Assembly (NCBI RefSeq): GCF_017591425.1
Contig: NW_024467106.1
Span: 22,434,501-22,498,500 of the forward strand
Length of the DNA stretch: 64,000 bases
From: Ochotona curzoniae
Lineage: Eukaryota; Chordata; Mammalia; Lagomorpha; Ochotonidae
Direction: 5' to 3'
In this document: positions 32,830-43,439 of the stretch, in pieces
Layout: every line of letters starts with the position of its first letter
How positions within the stretch are numbered: position 1 is the stretch's first letter
Notes under the pieces: generated by a model
What the model was told of the DNA's origin: nothing
The model's database searches: none
What the model saw: the letters and a program-made list of their open reading frames with translations, nothing else
Program-made: the position numbers and the translations under genes

Positions 32830-32836
32830 CACACAC
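32784..32836. repeat. (GT)n microsatellite ending in an ACACAC hairpin arm
   Basis: Twenty-two GT units end in GTGTGTAACACACAC, so the last units can pair with the ACACACA that follows. Confidence 0.97.
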
Positions 32837-32964
32837 TATGGGGGATAGGCAAATGTTATAAATACATTTTTCTTTTCCACTAAGCAACAAACAAGTTAAG
32901 TTCGGATTTGAATTATTACAAGCAGACAGGTAAATACAAACGGGTAGATAAATAAGACTTTTTA

Positions 32965-33050
32965 GGAGGGCTGGCGTCATAGCCTAGCAGGTTAAGCTGG
33001 GGTCAGCATTCCATATGCGCATTGATCTATGTCTTAGCTGTGCCACTTTC
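32965..33050 (+). mobile_element. older C-type SINE, left part (host of a nested SINE)
   Basis: GGCTGGCGTCATAGCCTAGC head with AGCATTCCATATGCGCATTG and AGCTGTGCCACTTTC. The element stops here and resumes after 33372; the interruption is the minus-strand SINE listed next. Confidence 0.9.
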
Positions 33051-33372
33051 TTTCTTTTTTGTTTTTTAAGATTTATTTTACGTTTATTGGAAGTGCAGGT
33101 ATGCAGAGAGGAGAGGCAGAGAGGAAGATCTTCTCTCCAATGATTCACTCCCCAAGTGGCTGCAATGGCTGGTGCTGAGTAGATCCAAAGCCATGAGCCA
33201 GAGTTTCTTTTGGGTCTCCCACGAAGGTGTAGGGTCCCAAGGCTTTGGGCCATCCTCCACTGCTTTCCCAGGCCACAGACATGGAGCTGGGTGGGAAGTG
33301 GGGCCATATGGGAACCCCAGTGAGTGCAAGTTGAGGACTTTAACCACTAGGCTATCATGCTGGGCCCAAACA
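33051..33372 (-). mobile_element. lagomorph C-type SINE nested in an older SINE
   Basis: Starts with the T-rich tail (TTCTTTTTTGTTTTTTAAGA), then GAGAGGAAGATCTTCTCTCC, GGCTGCAATGGCTGGTGCTG, GGGTCCCAAGGCTTTGGGCC and head GGACTTTAACCACTAGGCTA, ending GGGCCCAAACA. GTGCCACTTTC is found on both sides (33040-33050 and 33373-33383): an 11-bp target-site duplication cut from the host SINE. Confidence 0.97.
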
Positions 33373-33565
33373 GTGCCACTTTCAATCCAGTTCCCTGTTA
33401 ATGACATGGGAAAAGCAGCTCAAGATGGCGCACATGCTTGGATCCCTGAAAGCTAGATAAGAGACCCAAAGTGCAGCTCCTGGGTCCAGTCTTCAGCCTG
33501 GCCATTCTTCTGATTGTCTCTGTTTCTCTTTCTATAACATTGCCTTTCAAATAACTCAATAACTT
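33373..33565 (+). mobile_element. older C-type SINE, right part
   Basis: After the repeated GTGCCACTTTC the host resumes: AATCCAGTTCCCTGTTAATG, GGGAAAAGCAGCTCAAGATG, TCTTCAGCCTGGCCATTCTT and CTTTCAAATAACTCAATAAC tail. Confidence 0.92.
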
Positions 33566-33569
33566 CAGA

Positions 33570-33985
33570 AAAAAGGTACCTTTGGCACCATCAGAAGTGA
33601 TACTGTCCTATTTTGCTATCTGACTCTTCTGTGTCTTGTCTGGAAAGATAAGAGACATTTTCAAATCTTAAATGCTTGCATATCATTTGCTCTTTGATAA
33701 AAAAAAACTTTGAAGCATTAATGAAACATGACTATGGTGAATACATAACGTACGAGTTTTGTCATAAGTGAATTGTTTTCTGAAAACAAAGGTGTGCTGA
33801 TTGACTATATTTTCCTCATCTTTCCTCTTTTGTTTGGTCATATTGTTGTTGAACATATTCACTGTGTGGGCTACTATATTGGTCCTTGCTAAGGCACAAA
33901 GTTATCCACAAAATATAGTATCATCTGTTCCCAAAGAGTTTCTAAGTTTCCTGAAACAGAAAGATACTAATTCTTTTAGTATCTA
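33570..33985. other. no recognisable feature
   Basis: A 147-codon frame begins at 33801 but much of it is Ser/Phe/Leu encoded by the following microsatellite. Nothing supports a gene. Confidence 0.65.
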
Positions 33986-34035
33986 CTTCTTTCTTTCTTT
34001 CCCTCTTTCTTTTATTTCCTCTTCTTTTCTCCTTT

Positions 34036-34117
<82 letters not shown>

Positions 34118-34167
34118 TTCCTTCCTTCCTTCCTTCCTTCCTTCCTTCCTTCCTTCCTTCCTTCCTC
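33986..34167. repeat. compound (CTTT)n-(CCTT)n microsatellite
   Basis: Impure CTTT/TTCC from 33986, about 19 pure CTTT units at 34037-34113, then about 13 CCTT units to 34166. It sits where the tail of the minus-strand SINE at 34170 should be, so it probably grew from the SINE tail. The opposite strand is all purine, prone to triplex structure. Confidence 0.97.
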
Positions 34168-34169
34168 CT

Positions 34170-34456
34170 TTGCTTCTTTCTAACTTTAAAGATCTTCCAT
34201 CCACTGGCTCACTTCTCAAACAGCCAAATTGCTGCAATGGCTAGAGCAGATCCAATCTGGAGGCAGGAGCCTCCTCTGGGTCTCCCACGTTGGTACAGGA
34301 TCCCAAGGTTTTGTGCCATCCTCTGCTACTTTCCCATGCCAATAAGCAAGGAGCTGGATAGAAAGGAGAGTAGCCAGGACATGATGTGGAACCCATATGG
34401 GATGTCAGCGTTTGTGGGTGGAGCATCAGTCAATAAAGCCATTGTGCTGGCCCTAT
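34170..34456 (-). mobile_element. lagomorph C-type SINE whose tail became a microsatellite
   Basis: AAGATCTTCCATCCACTGGC, GGAGGCAGGAGCCTCCTCTG, GGATCCCAAGGTTTTGTGCC, ACCCATATGGGATGTCAGCG and AAAGCCATTGTGCTGGCCC. The tail between AGATCT and the insertion point is replaced by the tetranucleotide tracts. Confidence 0.9.
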
Positions 34457-34654
34457 AATACCTGTTTCTTGAGATCCTACTACCCTTCTTACTCTCTTAG
34501 ATAATTGAGACTCAGAAATGGTCAAATAAATGCACTGGCATCATTAAATTTAGAAATGGATAGAAATACCTAAATAATTATGAATTTACCATTATTTTTC
34601 TGAAGGAAAAACACATCATATTGGGAAAATCAAATGCCCAATTCTGATCCAGGG

Positions 34655-34865
34655 GGTAGAAATGACTCTCCTGAGGAAGCGATTTTTGAATGAAGATGGA
34701 TTCAATGATAATTGAAATACGAATGAGGCAAAGGAGAGTAAAAACTAAGTGAGGGATTGTTTTAGGCAGAGGAAGTAGCATTTAAAAATACCCGAGGCCC
34801 AAAGACACAGGCATCATCAAGGACCCAGAGATCAGAGTCGCTGGAGAACAGGTGTAGCTGGAGGT
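34655..34865 (-). repeat. LINE-2 antisense fragment
   Basis: TGACTCTCCTGAGGAAGCGA, GTTTTAGGCAGAGGAAGTAG and AATACCCGAGGCCCAAAGAC correspond to 'CTGAGGAGGTGAC...CAGGCAGAGGGAACAGC...GCAAAGGCCCTGAGG' of antisense L2. Confidence 0.6.
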
Positions 34866-35162
34866 GAGTGGGTGGAGTGAGAGGAGTCCCAAGAGGGGAG
34901 GAGCATACCTCCGGGAAGTTTTCAGCCTGTTAGCAGTTCATGCTTCCCTCATGGTTGCCCAAGGAGATGGCATTTCCTGGGAGAGTTCCTGGGGTACTGC
35001 AGCATGGAGGTGTCGAGAGGGCAGCTGCATGGAGTGCTTGGGAAGCTGAATGTGAGTTGTCCTCATATCAGTGTCTACTCTTTTGATGCCTTCCTGTCTG
35101 GTCTCAGAAAAGAAAGTGGCAGTGGGAATTGTCAGGACAGCAAAGTGTAGGTCTGTGGTTGT

Positions 35163-35470
35163 AATAAAAAGATACTGTCTTAAGTGCAGGTATTTGGCCT
35201 CATATTTAAGTTGCCAAGTAAAATATCCTTGTCTCACATGGAGCTCCAGCTCCACTTCCACTTCCTGCTAAGGTGAGCCCTAGGAGACAGCAGGTAATGG
35301 CACAAGGGACTGTGTCCCTGCCATTTATGTAGAAGACCAAAATCAAGATTTTTGGATCCTAGCTTTGGCCAAAGCCAAACTTAACTTTCGCAGAGAAATT
35401 GAGAGCGGATCAGTAAATGGATGCTGTCTGTCTCTGTTCCCTTCAAAAACATTATTTCAATAAACTAAAA
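35163..35470 (+). mobile_element. older C-type SINE
   Basis: GCAGGTATTTGGCCTCATAT, GGAGCTCCAGCTCCACTTCC, ATGGCACAAGGGACTGTGTC, GGATCCTAGCTTTGGCC and CATTATTTCAATAAACTAAA follow the SINE order. The head is very diverged. Confidence 0.7.
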
Positions 35471-35479
35471 CAGATCATT

Positions 35480-36635
35480 CCAGACACATTTCAGACAAGA
35501 TAGTTTATAGTATTTATCCAGCTAAATTTAATTGAGACCCTTGTAATGAGCTAAAAACTTTATTGGACATTGAAGAACTAGCCATTACCACAATAAATGC
35601 TATTTATGCCAACACAGAAGTTACATTTTATTTTACAGAATTAATCTGACCAAGTTATTTTAAAAGGGAGGATGAAAACTGTGTCTGGATCAGACAATAA
35701 AAATTATAAGAACTCTAGACATCAGAGCCCATGGGAGAGTTTAGAAAACTAAGGGTTAGTCTGATTGTCTTTCTAATCTCCACAGAAGACAGTACAGAAG
35801 TATTATTTGATCTCAGGGGGTGGAACTTAAAGTTGGGGATGAGAATTCAAAGGAGATATGCTTTGTATAAAAATGAGAAGAAAGACTGTGGGTGGAAGGT
35901 AGATAACTGTAATATGAAACATTCATAGGGAAAGAAGGTGGGTTGGAAATGTATAGTCTACTATGCTACACACACACATAAAATGCAAAGAAGCAAATGT
36001 AAGGGAGTGAGCAGTGAGCAGGATGGCGGGTTAAGAAACAGGGAAAGCTCAAGTTTCCTGGTTTACCATGGACCACCAGGGCACTGACGGGCGATTGTGT
36101 GTTCTTTCAGGTTTGGGAGCAGAAAGTAATCTCCATTATCCAATCCACTTCTAATCATGCAATCAGGGGATGTAAGCTTATGGAGCTGTCTACTTTTACT
36201 ACAAAATTCTTAAGTTTGAAGCCTTTGGTTCTATGAGTTAACATTTAGATAGTGGATTCTTTTTTTTTCATAAAAACCTGATGATAAAGTTCACTGAAGA
36301 GTTTGTTTAACTTGGGATTTCTTGTCTTAATCCGAAGGGAATGTGTTGAGAAATCACATTGAGAAGACCGATTCAGTAATGGAGGCCTGCCAAGAATAAG
36401 AATTAAAAGGGTTAACAGTTGAAGGGTTTGCTGCTCTGTGCTAATTTTAGATCCTTAGATCAGAGTAGCTATTTTTATAGTTACATTTTGGAAGTGATAA
36501 ACTTGATGTTCAAACAAGTTAGAATTTATTCAAGATTACACAGAAAGGACTTTTATCTATGAGGGTGGACTAAATTATGTAGCAGTTATGAAGAATCCCA
36601 ACATCGTAGGGCATGCATCAAATAATCGAAATTAA
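35480..36635. other. no recognisable feature
   Basis: Unassigned AT-rich DNA. A MIR-like hint at 36490-36560 (CAAGATTACACAGAAAGGAC) is too weak to call. Confidence 0.5.
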
Positions 36636-36679
36636 ATATCCTGCCATCTTGTTGCTGTATGGTATTAGGTCTGCTCTCT

Positions 36680-36900
36680 ATCATTCTGATCCTCACTCTG
36701 GGGCTCAGGCTGACAGAGCATTTGCTGTTGCAGTACTGCTCATCTCAAAGGCAAGAAGCAAAGAGAATGTCTCTGCTTTTCAGTCTGCCGTTCACAAGTG
36801 ACTCACCTGATTTGCACTCATATTTCATTGCTCCTACTGCTAACTTTAAATGTGTGGAAAATTCCAGCCTACCATGTTCCAAAAGAGAATTGCACTATCT
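36680..36900. repeat. possible ancient interspersed repeat under a 141-codon frame
   Basis: TCACTCTGGGGCTCAGGCTG, TGCACTCATATTTCATTGCT and CAGCCTACCATGTTCC resemble blocks of a common mammalian repeat that I cannot name. The frame at 36659-37084 (plus) begins MVLGLLSIILILTLGLRL, which looks like a hydrophobic segment, but two other frames overlap it and nothing else suggests a gene. Confidence 0.3.
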
Positions 36901-37089
36901 GTACACAACTTCAGTGACTGCCATGTTGCTAGGAGCGAGATTCCAGCTCGACTTCCTCTGTCTCAGCACATTCCTGTCTTTTCCACTGAGCTCATTGCCT
37001 CTTCATGCTACGTGTGGAATCAGAGGCAAGGTTGACATAAGCAATTCTAGAACTTACTGGAAAAATCCTTTGTTACTATGTTGATGCGC

Positions 37090-37785
37090 ATGTCTATTTC
37101 TTTCATATGTGTAGAGTGCAGTCTTTTGGACATTATTGTAAGTTACTTTCCCTTTACATGGGACAGTGTGGCTTGCAGGAAGAGATGAGGGTGGGCTCCT
37201 CTGAAAAGCTTGAATTGTGACAAACTTTTATTATGTTTTCCCAAATGAATTGCTCAAGGATCTACCTGGAACACAACTCCAGAGGAATGATAGCTATTCT
37301 GCCCACAGAGGAAACATTCCTTCTACCACCGAAGCATACTTCCAGTTCCACTATCAGTGTGCTTACAAAACCCTGACATAATGTTGTTAGCAAGATGGCC
37401 ATGTTTTATGAAGTTGCAGAAATTGCTGAAACAATTACCTAAATTGATTACTTGCTAAACTTCTTGTATATGGTGGCATCTTGGCTTAATCTTGAGGGCA
37501 TGGGAGTCAGTTATGGAAACTTGGTAAGGACACTTAAGTATAGAAACACAAGAGTGAAGAAAAGACTCTCATCACAAGAATGTGTAGCTCAGTGTGACTA
37601 AGTGAGCTTGTTTTGAGATAAGACTGTGAAAGTAGCAGGTGAAATAGGAAGAACATTTTATGCTTTGAAAAAAAAATCAAACTATCCGAGGGCAGTGAGA
37701 AGTCAAACCAGTATTCCATAAAAGAACAAAATATTAAGATTCATGTTTATGTAAATACCCTGGCGAGAGAAGCCTGACTGTTGAG
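37090..37785. other. no recognisable feature
   Basis: No repeat or gene is recognised. There is a short A8 run at 37670. Confidence 0.55.
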
Positions 37786-37789
37786 GATG

Positions 37790-38420
37790 GGGAAAGAGAG
37801 ATTAGTTAGGGAACTTAAGGAAATCTAGTTCCAATACGTGGTAAGGCAATGGGTTATGGGTGGGAAGAGGAAGGAAAAGACAAAAGAAGCATTTAAAGAA
37901 TAAGAATTCCAAGATTCACAGGATGTGGTGTCAGGAGGGAATAGCAGAAACAAAGGTAACTTCTTCATTACTGGCAGTATGATAGAAGTAATTGGGAGAA
38001 GGAAGGAGACAGTGTGATATGTTAGTTTGGTACTTGCTAAGCTTCCTTGGGAACTTAGAATGGAGACATCCTGTAGGAAGTCATGCATATGAGCTTGTTG
38101 CCCATGAGAAAAATGTGGGGATTTGTATACCCAAGATACAGCTGGGGCTTATCCAAACTCAAGTCACGGTTGAAGACACAGCAGTGCTGAGATCATCCAG
38201 GAAGACCACGCACATTGAGAAGACAGCCAAGACATAACCCCAAGGAATATCAGTATGAGCTTACGGGCAGAGCAAGAGAATTCTGACAAAGGAGGTATAG
38301 AAAAAGCAGTCAGAGAAATGCCAAAGGAAGACAGAGCCAAAAGAGAGTATGAAACACGAATAAATAGTACAGAAAGAGTAAGTAATGAGGATTGAACAAT
38401 TCTCAGTGGCATTGATTCAG
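37790..38420 (-). repeat. LINE-2 ORF2 region, antisense
   Basis: The text follows antisense L2 through GGTGGGAAGAGGAAGGAAAA, TAGGAAGTCATGCATATGAG, GACATAACCCCAAGGAATAT (L2 'CAGAGCCCTGGGGAACACC'), GGGCAGAGCAAGAGAATTCT and AGCAGTCAGAGAAATGCC. One of the longest L2 pieces in the window. No open frame is kept on the minus strand that could encode ORF2. Confidence 0.6.
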
Positions 38421-38670
38421 AGTAGAATTCAAACTGCAAGAAGTTAAATAGGAGATAACAGCCAGTGTGTACAGGTCATTCTACTACTTTCCAAACTGAG
38501 TATAAGAAACTATATTAAACCTCAAAATGTATGTAAACCCACACATAATAGTAATTATCCCTTTATTTACCCAGCTCCCTCTTCCTGTTGAAGAGTCTTT
38601 GTCTTCTACCCTTGGTGTATTGTTAGAAGCTGGAGTATATCCAACTCAGTGGTTAAATACATGACACTGT

Positions 38671-38963
38671 TATTTTTTTTTTTAATTATTTCTTTTTATT
38701 GGGAAGATATATTTACAGAGACAAATATCTTGCTTCCACTGATTCACTCCCCAGATGACCGCAACAGCTGTAGTAGAGTTGAGCGATTTGGATCTACCAC
38801 GTGGGGCAGGATCCCCAAAGGCTTTGGGGCTATATTCTGCTTTCTCGGGCCACAAGCAGGAAGCTGGAATGGAAGTGGTGCAGCCAAGATACAAACCAGT
38901 GACCCTATGGGATACTTGCACTTACAGGTAGAGTTTTAGCCAGCTGAGCCATCACACTGGTTT
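38671..38963 (-). mobile_element. lagomorph C-type SINE with 9-bp target-site duplication
   Basis: T-rich tail TTTTTTTTTTAATTATTTC, CTTCCACTGATTCACTCCCC, ACCGCAACAGCTG, CCAAAGGCTTTGGGGC and head GTAGAGTTTTAGCCAGCTGA. TGACACTGT flanks it (38662-38670 and 38964-38972). Confidence 0.95.
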
Positions 38964-39189
38964 TGACACTGTACTTCTGAGGAAAAGTACCTGTGAGGGG
39001 AAAGTGAAGAAAATGCTGTATTTAAAATGTTGAATATCTTTTTTCTCATAACATGGAATAGAAGAGAGTAGAACATGCTTATGTAATAATAGGAATGAAT
39101 ACATATCATTAAAATCTGGAATAGATTTATCTGTCCTTTATGGAATTCTGCTATCTGTATTCATGATTGTCCAATTTCAGTGGGATATC

Positions 39190-39216
39190 AAATTTCCAAA
39201 TTTCCAAATTTCCAAT
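39190..39216. repeat. three tandem 8-mers AAATTTCC
   Basis: AAATTTCC occurs three times in succession, followed by AATTTAA. A minisatellite seed with no evident role. Confidence 0.95.
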
Positions 39217-39349
39217 TTAATGTTAAGAATCATTTAAAATAAAATGTTAAGTTCTACTTGTATCACTAAACAGCTACGCATTTAAGTTTGTATAAAAGTT
39301 ATTGACATCATGGAAGGAGTACTGAATTAAGAGTCAAAGTATTTAAAGG

Positions 39350-39695
39350 GTTTTTTTTTTTAAATAAACTGTTCACTTATTTAGTTGAAAGGCAAAGAGA
39401 AGGAAAGATCACAGGAGATATTGTCTGTCTGCTGGTTTACTCCACAGATGCCAACAAAAATACATTTAGTCCCTAGACACCAAGTTAAAGCTAGGAGCCA
39501 GGAAGCCCATCTGGGTCTCCTCATGTAGGTGTCAGTAATGTAAGCAGCTGAGCCATCATCAGATGCCTCCCAGGTACATTCACGCAAAGCTGGATCTGAA
39601 ATGCAAAGGAACTGAGACTAGAGCCAGGTACTCTGATATTGCATAGGGACACTCCAGGTGGCAGCTGAGCCCATCATGCCACAACACCTGACCTT
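39350..39695 (-). mobile_element. older C-type SINE
   Basis: T-rich tail and TTCACTTATTTAGTTGAAAG, CTGTCTGCTGGTTTACTCC, AAGCTAGGAGCCAGGAAGCC, GGGTCTCCTCATGTAGGTGT and a head ending CATCATGCCACAACACCTGA. It stands head-to-head with the plus SINE that begins 27 bases later. Confidence 0.85.
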
Positions 39696-39722
39696 GCTAT
39701 TGTAAAATACTCTTTAGTCACA

Positions 39723-40041
39723 GGGTTGGTACAGTGGCATAGCAGGCTACTCCCTTACCGGCAAGCACTGGAGTTTCACATAGGTGCCAGAATGTGTTCG
39801 GGCTGGTACGTTTCTGATCCAGCTCCCTGCCTGGGGCCTGAGTAAGCAGCAGAAGATGGCCCTGGTCTCTGGGCCCCTGCACCCATGTGGGAGTCTAGGA
39901 TGAAGCTCTGGTTTCTAGCTTCATGTTGGTTCAGACCTGGCCATGTTGGCCATTTGAGGAGTGAACCAGCTGATGGAAGATCTCTCTCCCTCTCTCCGTA
40001 AAAATCTTCCTTTAAAAAAGTTGAATAAATTTTAAAAAAAT
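39723..40041 (+). mobile_element. C-type SINE with 10-bp target-site duplication
   Basis: GGTTGGTACAGTGGCATAGC head, TCTGATCCAGCTCCCTGCCT, AGCAGCAGAAGATGGCCCTG, GCACCCATGTGGGAGTC, AGTGAACCAGCTGATGGAAG and CTCTCTCCGTAAAAATC. TTTAGTCACA occurs at 39713-39722 and 40042-40051. Confidence 0.96.
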
Positions 40042-40054
40042 TTTAGTCACAAAA

Positions 40055-42065
40055 TCTACCAAAGAATTGTTATTATTGTTGTCTGACAGTGGTTATTCTT
40101 GGCCAAACCAAGGGACTAGATTAGAAACCAGAAACCATTACCTTCTTTCTCATCCCTATTCATTAGTTATAGAGAGTGCAGCATAGACAGCAAACTTCGT
40201 GGGCACAGTGACGTCACCTATGGGAGCCTCATCCTCTTCATCTTTTATTAGAGAAAATTATCCTTAACTTCCAGGGTGGTAATGAAGAATGGAAATTTAG
40301 TAATAGATCTAACACATAGCGGGGATTTCACAGATGTTCACTCTGTTTTTTAAAAGCTTATGCTGGAATTAATTGTTCATTTTAAAGGGAAAAGTCAGTT
40401 TTACAATGGAATGATCAAATTTAGCATCACTCATCTATGTAGGCTGACGTGCTTTCTAAAATAATACGAAATACTAAGCATCACCATTAATGTTTTCTTC
40501 CAAAGCAGTAATGGACAGAATCTAATTAAGCATCTAGTCTTTACTTTGAGAGGAAAGGAAATACAGGTAATTGAAGAAATGACTAAATGACATCATATTC
40601 AGGCTACGAGACAACCCATAATGCGAATACCTTAGGAGCCAACTCATCTTTCTCTAAGAAATCAGTGTCACAAGAAATTTTCTTGTAGGATGGAGTGTTG
40701 TCTGAAAGATATAACACTTGGAAAAATTGCTTGAGTCCTCATGAGTCTTAGTCTGAAAGAAAAATAATTTGTTATCAGTTGGGAAAATTTGTATATGCTG
40801 CCAGTGTTAGATGATACAGTGAATTTCGATGAATCTTCTGGATAAAATAATGGTACTGATATTATATTGACCAAAAGTCTTAATTTCCAAAGATACCAAT
40901 TGGAACATTTAGCTGTTAAATTTCATAATGTCTATAATTTACACTCAGCAAAAGTACAAATACATGCAAGCAAATAGAGACAAATGAAAAAAGATATTCA
41001 TAATTATTTTAATCTACATAATATGTGAATGCTAACATTGTGCTGAATGTTCAGAACACTTAATAAATGTTGTGAGTGAAAAAAATGGAAAGAAGTCACT
41101 TAGCAAAATGATGCCAACAGAATTGATTTAATTAGCACATTAACAGTGGAATTTTAATACAATATCCATGGCATAGAAGGAGAGTTTTAAAAAATGTTTG
41201 TATGAATATGGAATTCAAAAGAAAAGATAAATAAATTTAAAAGTTTGTAATACATTATAAACATATTTATAGATTATTTCAATGAAAATACATTCAACGG
41301 GACATAAGTTTATGGGGCAATAATTTGTAAATGTTCTCCATTTGTTGATATGCAGAGCTGGCCAGGGGACAATAACCCTATTGCTCCCCCTTTTGGAGAG
41401 GAATGGATGTCCTCCTGCCGATTACTTTTTCTTTGGGGTTCTGCACACTACAGAAACAGTGGCAGATTTTTTTTTTTTTTTTTGGTGAGGGGGTTTGTAT
41501 CCATGTATCCATTAGCATTCACTCTGAGCACGGGGTCTGGGGACAGAAGAGGCTCACAGCTTACTGCGGTAAAGAGTTTAAATGAATCACTGCTATGCGG
41601 TACATCATGACAGGGGTATCAGAAAGGATTAGAAAAAGCCCTTCCAGGTAATAAAGAAGAGAGTATCCTTCTCTGGCTGTGGATGTTTGAGAAAGCTAAA
41701 TAGAAAAATCAGTTAATAAGAGAAAGCAAGGTGCATTACACACTCTCTAAATTTAGCACAATAAGGCATTCTATATGTGGTCACCAAATATTTGTGTATG
41801 TATTTTACAAAATAAGTTATAGAAAAAAGTTTTTTGAATCATTATGTATTTGCCCCAATCTTTTATTCACCAAATAGTTTACAAAGCATGTATTTACTCT
41901 ATTGTCACATGCTACTGCAAGTGATTCAGAGAGAGCATTGGTGGACAAATTTTAATAAAAGTTAAATCTGAAAAAAAGGAATAAGACTATTGACAAATAA
42001 AAGTGGCAATGAAAGAAAATGTCATCTCTTTCATGAACTGAAAACATCATATTATGATGGTCCTG
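40055..42065. other. no recognisable gene; faint L2 end
   Basis: 41035-41085 (GCTGAATGTTCAGAACACTT, AATAAATGTTGTGAGTGA) resembles an L2 terminus. A 17-base T run lies at 41467-41483. Nothing else is recognised. Confidence 0.45.
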
Positions 42066-42074
42066 CTTTAGATT

Positions 42075-42720
42075 ATGAGGTTATGCCAGGGTCTTCAAGA
42101 ACACTTTTTTGTTGAGACCTGTAAGACAGAAGTCCAGCAATGGCAAAACAAAGCTTACATACTCTGGAAAAGGAAGTAGTACTTTGGCCTGTGGGCAGTG
42201 TTTAGTGTGTGGATTGAAGACCAGCATAGACTGAGGGTCGGGGAAGCAGGCAGTGAGTAGAAGAGTGGAAGTGAGCATGCTCAGATCCTGTAGCACCTCA
42301 TAAGCTAAAAAGTCAGAGATTCATTCCAGGAACAAGTGATGGTAAGCTTCTATGAGAGGCTCAGGCTTGCGCTTCAAAAACAAATTCTGACTGCTGTGTG
42401 GTGAATGGCAGAAGGATATCAAAAGCCCTACTGAGGTCCTTGAAAGATGATGATGTCCTAGTAAGGATGAACTGCAGTGAGGGCAGACACTATAGTCTGG
42501 TGACAGGAGAGGGTGAGGAGTCAGGAGCTAAATACGTCACCCGGTTCAAGGTTGGAAACTGAACTTGAAGGTATCACCAATAAAGTGGAATGCCTAAGAA
42601 GGGTGACACTTTGGTTGTAGTAGGAGTTCAGGACAGGATACGAAAACAATTAGTCTGTTCTGCTCATGCTTTTTGACATGCAAATCAGACACCCAAATGG
42701 ATAACTCAAAAAGAAGTGGG
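42075..42720 (-). repeat. LINE-2 ORF2 region, antisense
   Basis: Antisense L2 blocks in order: GCTCAGATCCTGTAGCACCT, AGAGATTCATTCCAGGAACA, GACTGCTGTGTGGTGAATGG, GGAGAGGGTGAGGAGTCAGG and CAAATCAGACACCCAAATGG. Similar in extent to the piece at 8590-9360. Confidence 0.7.
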
Positions 42721-42774
42721 TTGTACCAGTTACAGAATAGCAACCATCCTGTTAATAACTTGAATTTGAATTAA

Positions 42775-43112
42775 TTTTTCAATATCCACTGAGAAAACAG
42801 AAAATGCACATATTCTATGACCTAGAAATTCTGCCTTCAGGAATCCCTACACAAATTTCCACACATGCACACCAGGAGGCCTACACAAAGTCATTCATTG
42901 CAATACTGTTTATCACAGAAAAATTAGAAGCAACTTAAATGACCATCAATCAGAGAGCGGATAAATAAATTGCGTTTATTCCCAGGAAGAAATTCAAATT
43001 CAGATGTTAAAATGGGACCAAATCCATTTGTACCAACAGCAGCATAACTCATAAATTTTATTATCAATTCAGGAAGTTACAGAATATTATCAACAGTATG
43101 CTAGCATTTAAA
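42775..43112 (+). mobile_element. ancient LINE-1 (L1M-type), ORF2 end and 3' region
   Basis: TATGACCTAGAAATTCTGCC, CATTGCAATACTGTTTATCA, GAAGCAACTTAAATGACCAT, GAGCGGATAAATAAATTGCG and CAGGAAGTTACAGAATATTA follow the old-L1 ORF2 terminus. It is much more diverged than the L1s at 18.8-25.8 kb. Confidence 0.85.
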
Positions 43113-43121
43113 AAGTGTATT

Positions 43122-43422
43122 TTGGGGGCTGGTACCACGGCAGAGTAGGCTGAGCCTCCATCTACCATGCCAACATCCACGTATGGGTGTTATTTGAGTC
43201 CTGCCTGCTCCATTTCCCTAAAAGCTTCCTGCTAATGTGGCTGGGAGAGCAGGGGCCCAAGAAGAGACCCAGTATGCAAGTGGAAGACCTGGAAGAAGCT
43301 CCAGGTCCCTGGCTTTGGACTGGCCCAGCTCCAGCTGTTATAGTCATTTGGAGAGTGAACCACCAGATGGAAGATACCTCTTCTTCTGTCTCTCCCTCTG
43401 TGAAAATCTGCTTTCCATATAC
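43122..43422 (+). mobile_element. C-type SINE
   Basis: GGGGGCTGGTACCACGGC head, CAACATCCACGTATGGGTGT, CAGTATGCAAGTGGAAGACC, CTGGCCCAGCTCCAGCTGTT, GTGAACCACCAGATGGAAGA and CTCCCTCTGTGAAAATCTGC. The usual A-rich tail is replaced by a short palindrome (43410-43435). Confidence 0.93.
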
Positions 43423-43439
43423 GTATATATGGAAAGTAT

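Noticed and set aside
33801..34244. 147-codon plus-strand frame with hydrophobic start and Ser/Phe-rich end
   Set aside because: The second half is translation of the CTTT/CCTT microsatellite and SINE sequence; the minus-strand Lys/Glu/Arg-rich frame is the same artefact.
41467..41610. 17-base T run as tail of a minus-strand retrocopy
   Set aside because: The sequence to its right matches no repeat or gene I recognise and no flanking duplication is visible.
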